NCBI GenBank assembly: GCA_025054775.1 | Contig: JANWZA010000014.1 | Span: 23,094 to 87,093 of the forward strand | Length of the DNA: 64,000 bases | Direction: 5' to 3' | From: Microscillaceae bacterium | GTDB lineage: Bacteria > Bacteroidota > Bacteroidia > Cytophagales > Microscillaceae | Shown here: positions 38,542-47,917 of the stretch, piece by piece | How the letters are laid out: each line of letters opens with the position of its first letter | Position numbering within the stretch: the stretch's first letter is position 1 | Position numbers and translations under genes: made by a program | Notes under the pieces: model-generated | Databases searched by the model: none | Seen by the model: only the letters and a program-made list of their open reading frames with translations | Told to the model about the DNA's origin: nothing

Positions 38542-38738
38542 ATGAAAAAGACTAAAAAATTTGATTTGAAATTACCCAAACCATGTATAGTTAAGCCCCT
38601 CCGAAATTATTGAGGCAGGCGGTCCAGAGGCTTGGGCTAAAAAAACAATTAATAGAAACAGGAGAAAGTTTAATAGCAAAAATCAAACTTATCCCTAAAT
38701 TACATAAAAAAACCAATAGATTATCGCTCGAAGGCTAA
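38542..38738 (+). pseudogene. Frameshifted antitoxin-like relic
   Basis: From ATG 38542 one frame reads MKKTKKFDLKLPKPCIVKP, then hits a stop. The next frame (from 38600) reads SEIIEAGGPEAWAKK, and the third (from about 38646) reads QLIETGESLIAKIK... to TAA 38736-38738. Removing one C from CCCC (38596-38599) and one A from the seven-A run (38639-38645) joins these into a single 64-residue frame. Its TAA then overlaps the ATG of the next frame as TAATG. A small basic upstream protein overlapping a PIN-like start is the layout of VapB-type antitoxins. I do not recognise the family firmly. Both shifts are in homopolymers, so sequencing error is possible. Confidence 0.5.
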
Positions 38739-38944
38739 TGGCTATTTTGTATGATACGAGCGTTTTGATTGATATTGTAAGGCTAGCGAAGATAGAAAAC
38801 CGTTATTTGGGTAGAGGGCTAACCCTAATTTGGAAAGCCTACAACAAAAAAGCATTAGAGGAGTTTACAATTAACCAAAGCGACGAGCAATTTTTACGTA
38901 AAACAACAACCTCACACGATATTGGCTTAGCAAAAGTAGGGTAG
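38738..38944 (+). pseudogene. Truncated PIN-toxin-like (VapC-like) relic
   Basis: 68 codons. The start MAILYDTSVLIDIVR matches the N-terminus of VapC-type PIN-domain nucleases, including the first metal-binding Asp (D6). PIN toxins are usually 120-140 residues; here the remainder (LAKIENRYLGRG... to SHDIGLAKVG) does not show the other acidic residues, and the frame stops early. It overlaps the antitoxin-like relic by TAATG. Likely an internally deleted, non-functional toxin; it could also be an unrelated short protein. Confidence 0.45.
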
Positions 38945-38955
38945 AAGTGCTTATT

Positions 38956-38985
38956 TTGAACATTGGAATAAAAAATATATCTTTG
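38956..38985 (+). promoter_or_regulatory. Promoter of comEC (TTG-N19-TATCTTTG)
   Basis: TTG 38956-38958 and TATCTTTG 38978-38985, 19 bp apart; leader of about 100 nt. The first relic codons lie upstream, so this promoter serves comEC alone. Confidence 0.6.
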
Positions 38986-39091
38986 TGTTTTAGTGCGGTG
39001 AAGTGCTACGAAACCCCCGCCTTTGCCAAGCTCCTTCCGTAAAGTATCTAAAAATTTGTAAAAAACTTGTAATTTTTTTGAATTAGAGTTT

Positions 39092-41230
39092 ATGCACTTG
39101 CCCATTTCACACAAAAAGAAACAGTTTAGTTGGGCAACTATCCCTTTTTTACGATTTTTGACTTTTTTAGTAGCAGGTATTCTTTTGCAGGTTCACCTCA
39201 ATTTATACACACCTCTTTTGTTGTATATTTGGTTGGGTTGTTTGTTGCTTTATGCCTTGTTGTATTTTTTTGTTTTACCCCAAAAGCCGTATTTTGTGCT
39301 ATTTGCCAATGGTTTTTTGGCTAATATAAGTTTGTTGTTATTTGGTATTATTCATACATATTTCTATACAGCTAAAAACAATCCTAAGCATCTTATCCAC
39401 GAAAAAGAACCCATAGAAGCTTACCTTGCTACAATAGATAGCGAAATTCAAGAAAAAAAGAAAAGCTACAAAGCCGAAGTGGAAGTTTCACAAATTTTGG
39501 TTCGTAATGCATGGAAGCCCGCTTGTGGGCGTGTGGTTTTGTATGTAGAGAAAGAGGAAAATTACAAAAACATCTTCCGATATGGTGATAAAATTTTGGT
39601 AAATGGTACACCGCACCCTGCCACCCAAGCCCCAAACCCCAAGCAATTTGATTATTCGGCATATTTGTATTTTCAAAATATTTATCATTTGCACCGTATC
39701 AAAAGAGATAAGGTACATTTCTTATCGCATAGCACCCCAAACTATGTAGTGGCTTGGGCAATTGCTTGCAGAGAATTTTTTAAGGAAAAATTTAATCAAT
39801 TAGTGCGTACACCACAGGAAGCGGGTTTGACTGCCGCTCTTTTGTTAGGTATCAAAGATGGGTTGGATAACGAAATTATTGAGGCATATTCCAATACAGG
39901 CACAATGCACGTATTAGCTGTTTCGGGTATGCACGTAAGCTATTTGTTTTTTGCGATAGGTTTTCTTTTTGGTTTTTTGAAGCAAAATCGCAAATACGAA
40001 TGGCTTTTTGTGCTGATTTCTCTGTTTTTGTTGTGGTTTTATGCTTTTGTAACGGGCTTATCGGCTTCGGTGTTGCGGGCTGTAACCATGTTCTCTTTCC
40101 TGATTATTCGCCAATCGCTTAGGAGGCATACCAACTTCTACAATATCATGGCACTCTCTGCGGTACTTTTGCTCTGTTGGCAACCTTTTTTGCTTTTCCA
40201 AGTTGGTTTTTTACTTTCTTACTTGGCTGTGGTGGGCATAGTATATTATCAACCTAAAATAGACAGACTTTTTAGCCCTAAAAATCAATTTTTAGCCCAC
40301 ATTTGGACAATTACAACCGTATCTATTGCTGCACAAATAGCTACTTCTCCTATTAGCTTGTTGTATTTTCACCAATTCCCTAATTATTTTTTGCTCTCTA
40401 ATATAGTAGTTATTCCGCTTTCGGCTGCGGTTATGTACTGTGGCATTGCTTTGATGGCAGTTTGCAGTATTCCTTGGGTGAATATGGTAGTGGGAGAGAT
40501 AATGCGTGGTTTGGTGTGGTTTATGAACTTATGTATTTTTAGCATAGAAAAACTGCCCTACGCTCTTACGCAAGGATTGGATATTTCAGTAGGGCAAACA
40601 GTTCTTTTGTATGTTTTTTTATTCTTTTTCTCGGCTTTTTGGTTTGAGAGTAAACGTTTTTCGCATTTAGTTTTAAGTTTTGTTTGCTTATTGGTTATCA
40701 GTAGTTTGCAAGTAAAAGAAGTGTTGGCACAAAGCACACAACAAGAACTTATGGTCTATAATGTGCATGGGCATAGTGTATTAGCCAATATCAAAGGGCA
40801 AAATGCACAAGTTTTGAGTTCAGTAGATTTGAAAAAAGAATATGATATTCAGAAAAATAGCATTTTGCCTTATTTGTACTACAAAGGTATTAGCCCTAAA
40901 AATATTCATTATCAGGCACTTCCATTCAAGGAAAAAGAAAAATATACAGTAATAATTTTCAAAAATGAGAAAATTTTATGGGTAAGGGAAAAACTAAGAA
41001 TGAACGAGTGGCAAAAAATTCTCGCCTCCCAACCTACTTATGTTCTAATTAGCCAAAATGCCTTTCCCTATGAAATAGAGACATGGAAAACGTATTTTCA
41101 AGCGCTCCCCCAAGGTATTATTTTAGATACTTCTAATACACCGTTCAAAGCCAAAGTATTTAGCCAACAGGCTGTGGAACTGGGTATGAAAGTTTTTTTA
41201 GTAGCTGAAAAAGCCTTTGTTATTACATAG
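39092..41230 (+). CDS. comEC: ComEC/Rec2-type DNA uptake channel protein
   Basis: 712 residues, strongly hydrophobic, with a soluble N-terminal part after two to three helices (DUF4131-like, about 85-215) and the Competence domain (about 230-510). Its signature is GLTAALLLGIKDGLDNEIIEAYSNTGTMHVLAVSGMHVS (about 243-281). ComEC carries single-stranded DNA across the inner membrane in transformation. The C-terminal 150 residues start VYNVHGHSVL, a faint echo of the metallo-beta-lactamase domain, without HxHxDH, so that domain looks vestigial as in relatives I remember. Other competence genes are not in the window. Confidence 0.92.
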   Translation: MHLPISHKKKQFSWATIPFLRFLTFLVAGILLQVHLNLYTPLLLYIWLGCLLLYALLYFFVLPQKPYFVLFANGFLANISLLLFGIIHTYFYTAKNNPKHLIHEKEPIEAYLATIDSEIQEKKKSYKAEVEVSQILVRNAWKPACGRVVLYVEKEENYKNIFRYGDKILVNGTPHPATQAPNPKQFDYSAYLYFQNIYHLHRIKRDKVHFLSHSTPNYVVAWAIACREFFKEKFNQLVRTPQEAGLTAALLLGIKDGLDNEIIEAYSNTGTMHVLAVSGMHVSYLFFAIGFLFGFLKQNRKYEWLFVLISLFLLWFYAFVTGLSASVLRAVTMFSFLIIRQSLRRHTNFYNIMALSAVLLLCWQPFLLFQVGFLLSYLAVVGIVYYQPKIDRLFSPKNQFLAHIWTITTVSIAAQIATSPISLLYFHQFPNYFLLSNIVVIPLSAAVMYCGIALMAVCSIPWVNMVVGEIMRGLVWFMNLCIFSIEKLPYALTQGLDISVGQTVLLYVFLFFFSAFWFESKRFSHLVLSFVCLLVISSLQVKEVLAQSTQQELMVYNVHGHSVLANIKGQNAQVLSSVDLKKEYDIQKNSILPYLYYKGISPKNIHYQALPFKEKEKYTVIIFKNEKILWVREKLRMNEWQKILASQPTYVLISQNAFPYEIETWKTYFQALPQGIILDTSNTPFKAKVFSQQAVELGMKVFLVAEKAFVIT

Positions 41231-41357
41231 TTAGCTTGGTAAATATAATTTTATTGGCTTTACTGTTAAACCTTTCCATCAATTTTTGTTCTTAATTTAC
41301 GTAGTAAAGCAACACGCAACGTTATAGTTATACACCTATTTGAAACCCTACGTATTT

Positions 41358-41858
41358 ATGAGAAAGTTCAAAGTAATTGCTATTTTACCACTCTTGTGCA
41401 TCACCGTATTTGCCTTGGCACAAGAACGTATAAAAGGAGACGGACAAGGAAGTAGCAATTCTGCTACAAGTCTTACTCCCGAACAAAAAGCTGAAAAACA
41501 AGCCAAAAACTTAACCAAAAAACTGGGACTTTCAGCAGACCAAACTACCAAAGTGCAAGCTATCATTTTAGAGAAAATTAAAAAAAGCGAAGAAATTAGA
41601 CAACAAAGGCAAAGCAAGCAAATAGATGGACGCACCGCTGCCCAGCGCCAAATGGCTCTCGCTCAAGAACGCGATAATGAAATCATGACTCTCTTGAACC
41701 CAAATCAACAGGCTAAATTCAAAGACCTGCGCGAAAAACAAAAACAAAAAGCCCAACAACGTAAAGAAAATAAAAAAAGAAAGGATAAAGGAAAGATAAA
41801 TCTGAATGAAAATGAAAACCAAAACCCCTTAGATGAAGACAATGACGTAGATAATTAA
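41358..41858 (+). CDS. Small exported Spy/CpxP-like charged protein
   Basis: 166 residues from the ATG at 41358 (a TTG 18 bp upstream adds nothing). Signal peptide about 1-21, ending ...VFALAQ. Mature part: helix with LTPEQKAEKQAKNLTKKLGLSADQ, then LLNPNQQAKFKDLREK, the paired LxxxQ pattern of Spy/CpxP-type periplasmic chaperones, followed by a very basic stretch (about 128-148) and an acidic Asn/Asp/Glu tail. Spy-like proteins guard periplasmic proteins or sense metals. The charge-segregated tail is unusual. Function inferred only. Confidence 0.65.
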   Translation: MRKFKVIAILPLLCITVFALAQERIKGDGQGSSNSATSLTPEQKAEKQAKNLTKKLGLSADQTTKVQAIILEKIKKSEEIRQQRQSKQIDGRTAAQRQMALAQERDNEIMTLLNPNQQAKFKDLREKQKQKAQQRKENKKRKDKGKINLNENENQNPLDEDNDVDN

Positions 41859-41880
41859 AGTTAAAAGTAATAAATAGTAC

Positions 41881-41916
41881 AAAACACTTCATTTGTTTTT
41901 CAAGTTGAAGTGTTTT
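41881..41916 (+). terminator. Terminator after the Spy-like gene
   Basis: Perfect 11-bp inverted repeat AAAACACTTCA / TGAAGTGTTTT with a 14-nt loop, running into TTTTTT. Confidence 0.75.
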
Positions 41917-41939
41917 TTTATTTTTTCTGCTTAAAAATC

Positions 41940-41947
41940 TATATTTG
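41940..41947 (+). promoter_or_regulatory. -7 box (TATATTTG) before recF
   Basis: TATATTTG directly after the terminator and 94 bp before the recF ATG. No TTG at ideal distance. Confidence 0.45.
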
Positions 41948-42040
41948 TTTACAAAAATCACTTAACTGCTGTAATCTTTTCACTTTGGCATCATAGAGTT
42001 TTTATTATACGTAAAATGGTATACCTTTTTACATTCTAGA

Positions 42041-43162
42041 ATGTACTTGCAAACAATCCAACTTGTTAATTTTAAGAATTATGAAGAACTAGCCCTCAAT
42101 TTTTCACCTCAAATCAATACTTTTTTAGGGGAAAATGGCAGCGGTAAAACTAATTTATTAGATGCTATTCATTACCTCGCTCTTACTAAAAGTGCCTTCA
42201 ATAGCATAGATAGCCAAAATATTCGTTACCAAGAGGAATGGGCTATAATACAAGGCAATTTTCAAATTGAGGGGCAGGTACATAACGTAAGCTGTAGTTT
42301 GCGTGTAGGGCAAAAAAAAATTTTTTCTTTTGATAAAAAGCCTTATTCCAAAATAGCTGACCATATCGGCAAAATTCCTATTGTCCTTATAGCTCCCCAA
42401 GATAGCCAGCTAATTGACGAGGGAAGTGAAACTCGTCGTAGTTTTTTAGATAGTATGATTTGCCAATTTAATCTAAAATACTTATACGATTTGATGCAAT
42501 ATAACCACCTACTAAAACAACGTAACAGTTTACTTAAACAATTTGCTGAACAGAATAAAATAGACAAAGATTTGATAGAGGTATATGATACTCAACTTTT
42601 GCCCCTAAATTACACCCTTTGGCATACAAGACAACAATTTATGCAACAATTTCAGCCCATATTTCAAGAAAATTATAAAATAATAAGCCAACAAAAAGAG
42701 CAAACTCAGCTCGTGTATCAATCACAACTTAATGAACTAAATTTCGAGCAAAATTTTCGTAATTCGCTTGATAAAGACATTTTGCTGCAACGCACTAGCT
42801 ATGGCATCCATAAAGACGATTTAGATTTTTTAATACAAACCTACCCACTAAAAAAAAATGCTTCGCAAGGACAACAAAAATCTTTTCTCATTGCTCTTAA
42901 GATAGCTCAATTTGAAATCCTACGGCAACAAACTACCCAAAAACCATTGCTCTTACTAGATGATATCTTTGATAAATTAGATGAAAACCGTATTAAAACC
43001 TTGCTCACTTTAATAGCTAAGCAAAATTTTGGACAAATCTTTTTAGCCGATGCTCGCCCTGAAAGAAGTTCTACCTTACTTAAAAATATCCAAGTTGAAA
43101 GGAAAAATTTTTTTATTCAAAAAGGGAAGGTCCAAAGCGAAGCACTTGAATATCAATGCTAA
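42041..43162 (+). CDS. recF: DNA replication/repair protein RecF
   Basis: 373 residues. Walker A G30-ENGSGKT, the family start LQTIQLVNFKNYEELAL (3-19), and LLLLDDIFDKLDENR (Walker B, about 303-317) with a downstream FLADARPERS are intact. RecF with RecO and RecR loads RecA at gapped DNA. It stands apart from dnaA/dnaN/gyrB, as is common in Bacteroidota. Single gene between terminator and the SusC operon. Confidence 0.95.
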   Translation: MYLQTIQLVNFKNYEELALNFSPQINTFLGENGSGKTNLLDAIHYLALTKSAFNSIDSQNIRYQEEWAIIQGNFQIEGQVHNVSCSLRVGQKKIFSFDKKPYSKIADHIGKIPIVLIAPQDSQLIDEGSETRRSFLDSMICQFNLKYLYDLMQYNHLLKQRNSLLKQFAEQNKIDKDLIEVYDTQLLPLNYTLWHTRQQFMQQFQPIFQENYKIISQQKEQTQLVYQSQLNELNFEQNFRNSLDKDILLQRTSYGIHKDDLDFLIQTYPLKKNASQGQQKSFLIALKIAQFEILRQQTTQKPLLLLDDIFDKLDENRIKTLLTLIAKQNFGQIFLADARPERSSTLLKNIQVERKNFFIQKGKVQSEALEYQC

Positions 43163-43332
43163 AATACCTGATTTTTAGCTAAAAACTAGAAAGAAAATAT
43201 TTTTTTAGTCTATTTTATTTGGATTATTCAAAAAAAAGAAACATATTGCAATCCTGATTTATAGAAACAACACAAAAATGTTTTTAAGAAATTATTACCT
43301 AATCTTTATAGAATAAAATAAAAAAAAGTTTA

Positions 43333-43340
43333 TATCTTTG
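43333..43340 (+). promoter_or_regulatory. -7 box (TATCTTTG) before the susC operon
   Basis: TATCTTTG about 59 bp before the susC ATG; the -33 region is A-rich without TTG. Confidence 0.4.
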
Positions 43341-43398
43341 TGAAGTATTAACTTTTACAACTTAATTCAAAAACTGTTTTCTAAATCTATATCAAAGC

Positions 43399-46353
43399 AT
43401 GAAGAAAAAAATACTCGTATCTTTGGTATTGTCTTTTTGCATAGCTTTTTATGCACTTGCACAAAACCGAGAGATCTCAGGAAAAGTAACCGACACTAAG
43501 GGAGAAGGGATTCCTGGTGTAAGCGTTCTTATCAAGGGAACTACCTCAGGTACTGCAACCGACTTTGAGGGAAAGTATAAACTAGCAAATGTTCCCGCAG
43601 GAGCTGTGCTCGTATATAAAGGAGTAGGGCTTGTTACCCAAGAAATTGCCGTAGGTACACAGTCTGTTATAGACGTGGTAATGAAAGAGGACGTACAAAC
43701 AATGCAAGAAGTGGTAGTTACAGGCTATGCTGATAAGGAAGCTAAAACCTTTGCGGGTGCCGCCTCTAAAATTGGAGGTGATAGGATTGAGAACGTCCCC
43801 ATTGCTACCTTTGATCAACTCCTTCAAGGGCAAAGCCCAGGGCTCTTAGTAAGTTCTAGTAGTGGCATGCCTGGTACAGGACGTACCAACGTCATTATCC
43901 GTGGGGTAGGTTCTTTTGGTAATGTAGATCCGCTCTATGTAGTAGATGGGGTGTATGTTTCTGCCGATTATTTTGCAACGCTCAATCCTAATGATTTTGA
44001 GAGCATGAGTGTACTTAAAGATGCCCAAGCCGCCTCTATCTACGGTGCAAGAGGGTCTAACGGAGTAATCGTGGTTACTACTAAAAAAGGAAAAGCAGGA
44101 AAAACACAATTCAATTACAATTTTCAATACGGAATTACCCAAGCTCCCCAAAACCGTATTCCTTTAATGAATACCCAAGAAAAAATTGATTTAGAGTTAC
44201 AACAAGGAATCGGTGTAGCTTCGCTCTCCCCTGACTCCCTGGCTCGCCTCAGACAAGTAGAAACTGATTGGTTTAATTTGGTCTTCCGCAATGGAGTTAC
44301 TACTAGTCATCAATTAGATGTGCAAGGTGGCGATGACAGAACTAATTTCTATATCTCCGGTTCGTACTTTAAGCAAGAGGGAACTATCCGCAATACACAA
44401 TTAGACCGCTATACACTTCGTTCTAATACTACGCACAGTTTTAATAACTTCCGAATTAGAACAAACATATCCATAGGGCACTCTATAAGCAACTTCACCC
44501 GTGAGCAAGATGTCTTCATTGGTTCGCCTATTAATGCTATTCGCTGGGTAAACCCCTACGAAATGCCCTATGATAGTAGAGGTGAGATTATTCAGTTCTT
44601 TTTCAATAGCCAAAACCCAAACCCAATTGGTGACCTATTTATGAACAAACGCGAGACTCGAGAAACAAAAATTATAGGAGGCGCCTCTTTAGAATATGAT
44701 ATTCCAAATGTAAAAGGCTTAACAGCGCGCACCCGCTGGGGCATAGACTATACGCAAAGAGAAGGAAGTGTATTTTTAGACAGGAGAACCTACATCGGAA
44801 GTCAAGCACAAGGAGGAAACGGCTCACTAAACCAAAGTATATTGAAAGATGCTCGATTAGTAGGTACCACTTCTTTGAATTATAGCAAAACCTTTGGGCA
44901 GGACCACTCTATCAACGCAGGTGTTTTCTACGAACTGAGCTATGTAGATATTCGTACCTTTGGTGCAACTGCCTTCGGCTTTACAGGCAGATTACAATCT
45001 TTTGCAGGCTCTACCCCTGGTGCGCAAGGAGCAGGACCTAACTACATTCCTACCGTGGGCGGCTCTTTCACAGGAAATGCTTTGTCTTCTTACTTCTTTG
45101 ATGCTAGCTATGACTTCCGCAAAAAATATTTCATAAATATAGGTGCCAGACGCGATGGGTCATCTAAATTTGGAGCAAACCGACGTTTTGGTAACTTCTA
45201 CTCCGTAGGAGCAAGTTGGATAATCTCTGACGAGGATTTTATGCAATCTACTAGTAGTTGGCTCAATACTCTGAAATTGAGGGCAAGCGTGGGAACTCTT
45301 GGAAACCAAAACCCGTTAGGCGACTTTACTCGTTTAGCCATCTTTGGAAATGTTACTTATGCGGGTGTACAAGGTATCGCTCCAAGTAATGTACCCAACC
45401 CCGACTTGCAATGGGAAGCTAGCCGTAAGTGGAACGTAGCTGTTGATTACGACTTGTTCAAAGGCAGAATTAAAGGTAGTATTGAGTTTTATGATAACCT
45501 CACCAAAGATGCTTTGTTAGCTACGCAACTTTCACGTACTACAGGTTTCACAAGTCAAGTGCGTAATGTTGCAAGTATTCGCAACAGAGGAATAGAATTT
45601 AGTGTTTCAACACGTAACGTTGAGTATAGAGGCTTCCGCTGGACTACAGATTTTAATATTACCTATAATGATAATAAAATCATTTCTCTTTCAGATGGGC
45701 AGACACAAATTGTAGATGGATTTGTGGTAAATAAAATTGGTCTCCCTATTCGTACACTCTTTGCTGTTCCTTATGTAGGGGTAAATCCTGCTAATGGAGA
45801 TGCATTATTTAGAACCATAGACGGTAATCTAACCAATCAGTATCGTCCTTCGGATGCTCGCCCTTTTGGGCCTACCATAGCTCCTTATTTTGGAGGGTTT
45901 ACCAATACATTTACCTACAAAGGCATAAGCCTAAGTGCATTTTTCGTGTATTTCTACGGCAATCAAATCATGAATAATGATAGAATAAACGTAGAATATC
46001 AAACCTATATCAATGCTAATGTTTCACGCGATTTACTCCGTGCTTGGAGATACCCTGGACAAATTACTGATATTCCTGCTTTAAGCTATGGTTATCCCCA
46101 AGAGCCAACCTCACGTTACATAGAAGATGGTTCATTCCTACGTTTGCGTAATATCCGTTTAGCATACAGCGTACCTGAAAACGTACTCAAACAAGCTAAA
46201 CTGATACGCTCAGCTACTTTCTATTTGCAAGGGCAAAACCTATTAACCTTTACTAAATACCTCGGACAAGACCCTGAAACTGCTAACGATTTTCAACAAG
46301 GGCAATATCCACAGCCTATTATTACAACTTTTGGTATGACCCTAGGATTTTAA
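43399..46353 (+). CDS. SusC/RagA-family TonB-linked outer-membrane transporter
   Basis: 984 residues. Signal peptide 1-21 (...FYALAQ), a CarboxypepD_reg-like domain (about 24-95; REISGKVTDTKGEGIPGVSV), a TonB-plug domain (about 115-225; PLYVVDGVYV, DAQAASIYGARGSNGVIVVTTKKGKAGK), then a 22-strand barrel ending in aromatic-rich ...TTFGMTLGF. SusC-type proteins import bulky nutrients (glycans, peptides) with a SusD-type lid, powered by TonB. The substrate is not evident: no glycoside hydrolase, protease or regulator lies in the operon. The following susD starts after 38 bp. Confidence 0.95.
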   Translation: MKKKILVSLVLSFCIAFYALAQNREISGKVTDTKGEGIPGVSVLIKGTTSGTATDFEGKYKLANVPAGAVLVYKGVGLVTQEIAVGTQSVIDVVMKEDVQTMQEVVVTGYADKEAKTFAGAASKIGGDRIENVPIATFDQLLQGQSPGLLVSSSSGMPGTGRTNVIIRGVGSFGNVDPLYVVDGVYVSADYFATLNPNDFESMSVLKDAQAASIYGARGSNGVIVVTTKKGKAGKTQFNYNFQYGITQAPQNRIPLMNTQEKIDLELQQGIGVASLSPDSLARLRQVETDWFNLVFRNGVTTSHQLDVQGGDDRTNFYISGSYFKQEGTIRNTQLDRYTLRSNTTHSFNNFRIRTNISIGHSISNFTREQDVFIGSPINAIRWVNPYEMPYDSRGEIIQFFFNSQNPNPIGDLFMNKRETRETKIIGGASLEYDIPNVKGLTARTRWGIDYTQREGSVFLDRRTYIGSQAQGGNGSLNQSILKDARLVGTTSLNYSKTFGQDHSINAGVFYELSYVDIRTFGATAFGFTGRLQSFAGSTPGAQGAGPNYIPTVGGSFTGNALSSYFFDASYDFRKKYFINIGARRDGSSKFGANRRFGNFYSVGASWIISDEDFMQSTSSWLNTLKLRASVGTLGNQNPLGDFTRLAIFGNVTYAGVQGIAPSNVPNPDLQWEASRKWNVAVDYDLFKGRIKGSIEFYDNLTKDALLATQLSRTTGFTSQVRNVASIRNRGIEFSVSTRNVEYRGFRWTTDFNITYNDNKIISLSDGQTQIVDGFVVNKIGLPIRTLFAVPYVGVNPANGDALFRTIDGNLTNQYRPSDARPFGPTIAPYFGGFTNTFTYKGISLSAFFVYFYGNQIMNNDRINVEYQTYINANVSRDLLRAWRYPGQITDIPALSYGYPQEPTSRYIEDGSFLRLRNIRLAYSVPENVLKQAKLIRSATFYLQGQNLLTFTKYLGQDPETANDFQQGQYPQPIITTFGMTLGF

Positions 46354-46391
46354 TATTCTAATTACAAAATCACCTAAAAGCATTTTGAATT

Positions 46392-47846
46392 ATGAAAATT
46401 CTAAAACATAGCATAAAAATCACACTAATTGTGCTTCTTTTTATTGCAGGAAGTGCCTGCGACCGTGTGTTAGATGTAAAACCTACTGACATCCTAGACC
46501 AAGAAAAAGCACTACAAAATTTAGATGACTATGAAGCTGCGTTAGTAGGTTGTTATACACCCTTACGCGGTGCTGGTTACTATGGGCGTGCACTATACAT
46601 CCTGCCCGATATGATGAGTGATAACTTGGCAGAAATTACAGGCTCACTCGGTAATTACCGTGAAATGACTGACTGGTTTTTCACACCTGCCACTGGTGAA
46701 GTCTCAAATTTCTTTATTGCAGCTTACACTGCTATCGGTAGGGCTAACCTCATCATTAACACCATAGGAAAGTTTGAAGCAACTAACCAACGCAAAGCTA
46801 ATCGCATCAAGGGGCAAGCCTTAGCTATTAGAGCAATGGCACACTTTGACTTGCTACGCATCTTTGGACAAAGCTATGAACGAAACTCCTCAGCACTTGG
46901 TGTACCAATTGTTAAAGTCTTTGGGCAACCATCCCTTAAGCCTAAACGTAATACCGTAAAAGAAGTGTATGATGCCGTGTTTGAGGATTTACTTGCCGCT
47001 GAAGAACTTTTGCAACCTAGTAATGTAGATATTTCAGAAGGAAGTACTGGTTTTAATAAGAACTTTTTAAGCCTAAGAGCTGTGAGATTCTTGCTAGCAC
47101 GTGTTTCTCAATATGCAGAACAATGGCAAGATGCCGTAAAATACGCTACCGATGCCATCGGAAATTTACAACCTGCCACAGGAGCAGCTTATGATGGTAT
47201 TTGGGAAAACGATAACTATGCTAATGTAGGAGAAGTGATTTGGGCTGTTCGCTATAATACTATCGGTGAAGGGCGTATTGCTGCTCCTGTTACTTTTTTT
47301 AGCGGTAATTATCTGATTAGCTTCTTACCCTCACAAGCCCTTATGAGCTTGTATAATACAGGAGATAGGCGAATAAATGCATTCACAAGAGTATTAACTA
47401 CTTCTGGATCAGCAGGGGGAAAGAGAGCTGTAAGTAAATTTTTAGGGCGTGGTGGGCAACCCGATGGAGTGGTTGATGCCAAAGCCTTTCGACTTTCGGA
47501 ACTATATCTTATTAGGGCAGAAGCTAATAGACGTTTAGGAAATAATACCGACGCAGTGGCAGATCTCAATGCAGTACGCAATGCAAGAAATGCAGGAGCT
47601 CTATCTACTGCCGAACAAAATGATTTCTTTCTAGCCATAGAAAATGAAAGACGTAGAGAATTCGCCTTTGAAGGACATCGTTGGTTTGACTTCCGTAGAT
47701 ACAAAAAAGGTATTCAACGAGGTACAGACTGTCAACCTCCAGCCACAGCTTGTTCTCTACCTGCTGATAGCCCACGTTTTGTTTGGCCTATTCCACAAAG
47801 CGAAATTTTGGCCAATCCTAACATGGAGCAAAATCCTGGCTATTAG
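46392..47846 (+). CDS. SusD/RagB-family nutrient-binding lipoprotein
   Basis: 484 residues. Lipobox ending at Cys23 (FIAGSACDR), then the SusD helical repeats: DVKPTDILDQEKALQNLDDYEAALVGCYT (about 30-58), AIRAMAHFDLLRIFGQSY, and the C-terminal RRREFAFEGHRWFDFRRYKKG (about 416-436). The last motif is the RagB/SusD signature. It caps the SusC barrel from outside. Partner of the preceding gene. Confidence 0.95.
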   Translation: MKILKHSIKITLIVLLFIAGSACDRVLDVKPTDILDQEKALQNLDDYEAALVGCYTPLRGAGYYGRALYILPDMMSDNLAEITGSLGNYREMTDWFFTPATGEVSNFFIAAYTAIGRANLIINTIGKFEATNQRKANRIKGQALAIRAMAHFDLLRIFGQSYERNSSALGVPIVKVFGQPSLKPKRNTVKEVYDAVFEDLLAAEELLQPSNVDISEGSTGFNKNFLSLRAVRFLLARVSQYAEQWQDAVKYATDAIGNLQPATGAAYDGIWENDNYANVGEVIWAVRYNTIGEGRIAAPVTFFSGNYLISFLPSQALMSLYNTGDRRINAFTRVLTTSGSAGGKRAVSKFLGRGGQPDGVVDAKAFRLSELYLIRAEANRRLGNNTDAVADLNAVRNARNAGALSTAEQNDFFLAIENERRREFAFEGHRWFDFRRYKKGIQRGTDCQPPATACSLPADSPRFVWPIPQSEILANPNMEQNPGY

Positions 47847-47882
47847 AATTATTATTTGATTATTACTTTGAAAATTACCTTG

Positions 47883-47890
47883 TAACTTTG
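47883..47890 (+). promoter_or_regulatory. -7 box (TAACTTTG) before the third susC-operon gene
   Basis: TAACTTTG 28 bp before the ATG at 47918 in a 71-bp gap; may give the lipoprotein extra expression or be chance. Confidence 0.3.
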
Positions 47891-47917
47891 TGAAACATAA
47901 AATATTGGATAATTACA

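Noticed and set aside
43172..43185. Palindrome TTTTTAGCTAAAAA after recF
   Set aside because: It has no loop, is almost all A/T, and such strings are expected by chance in AT-rich DNA.
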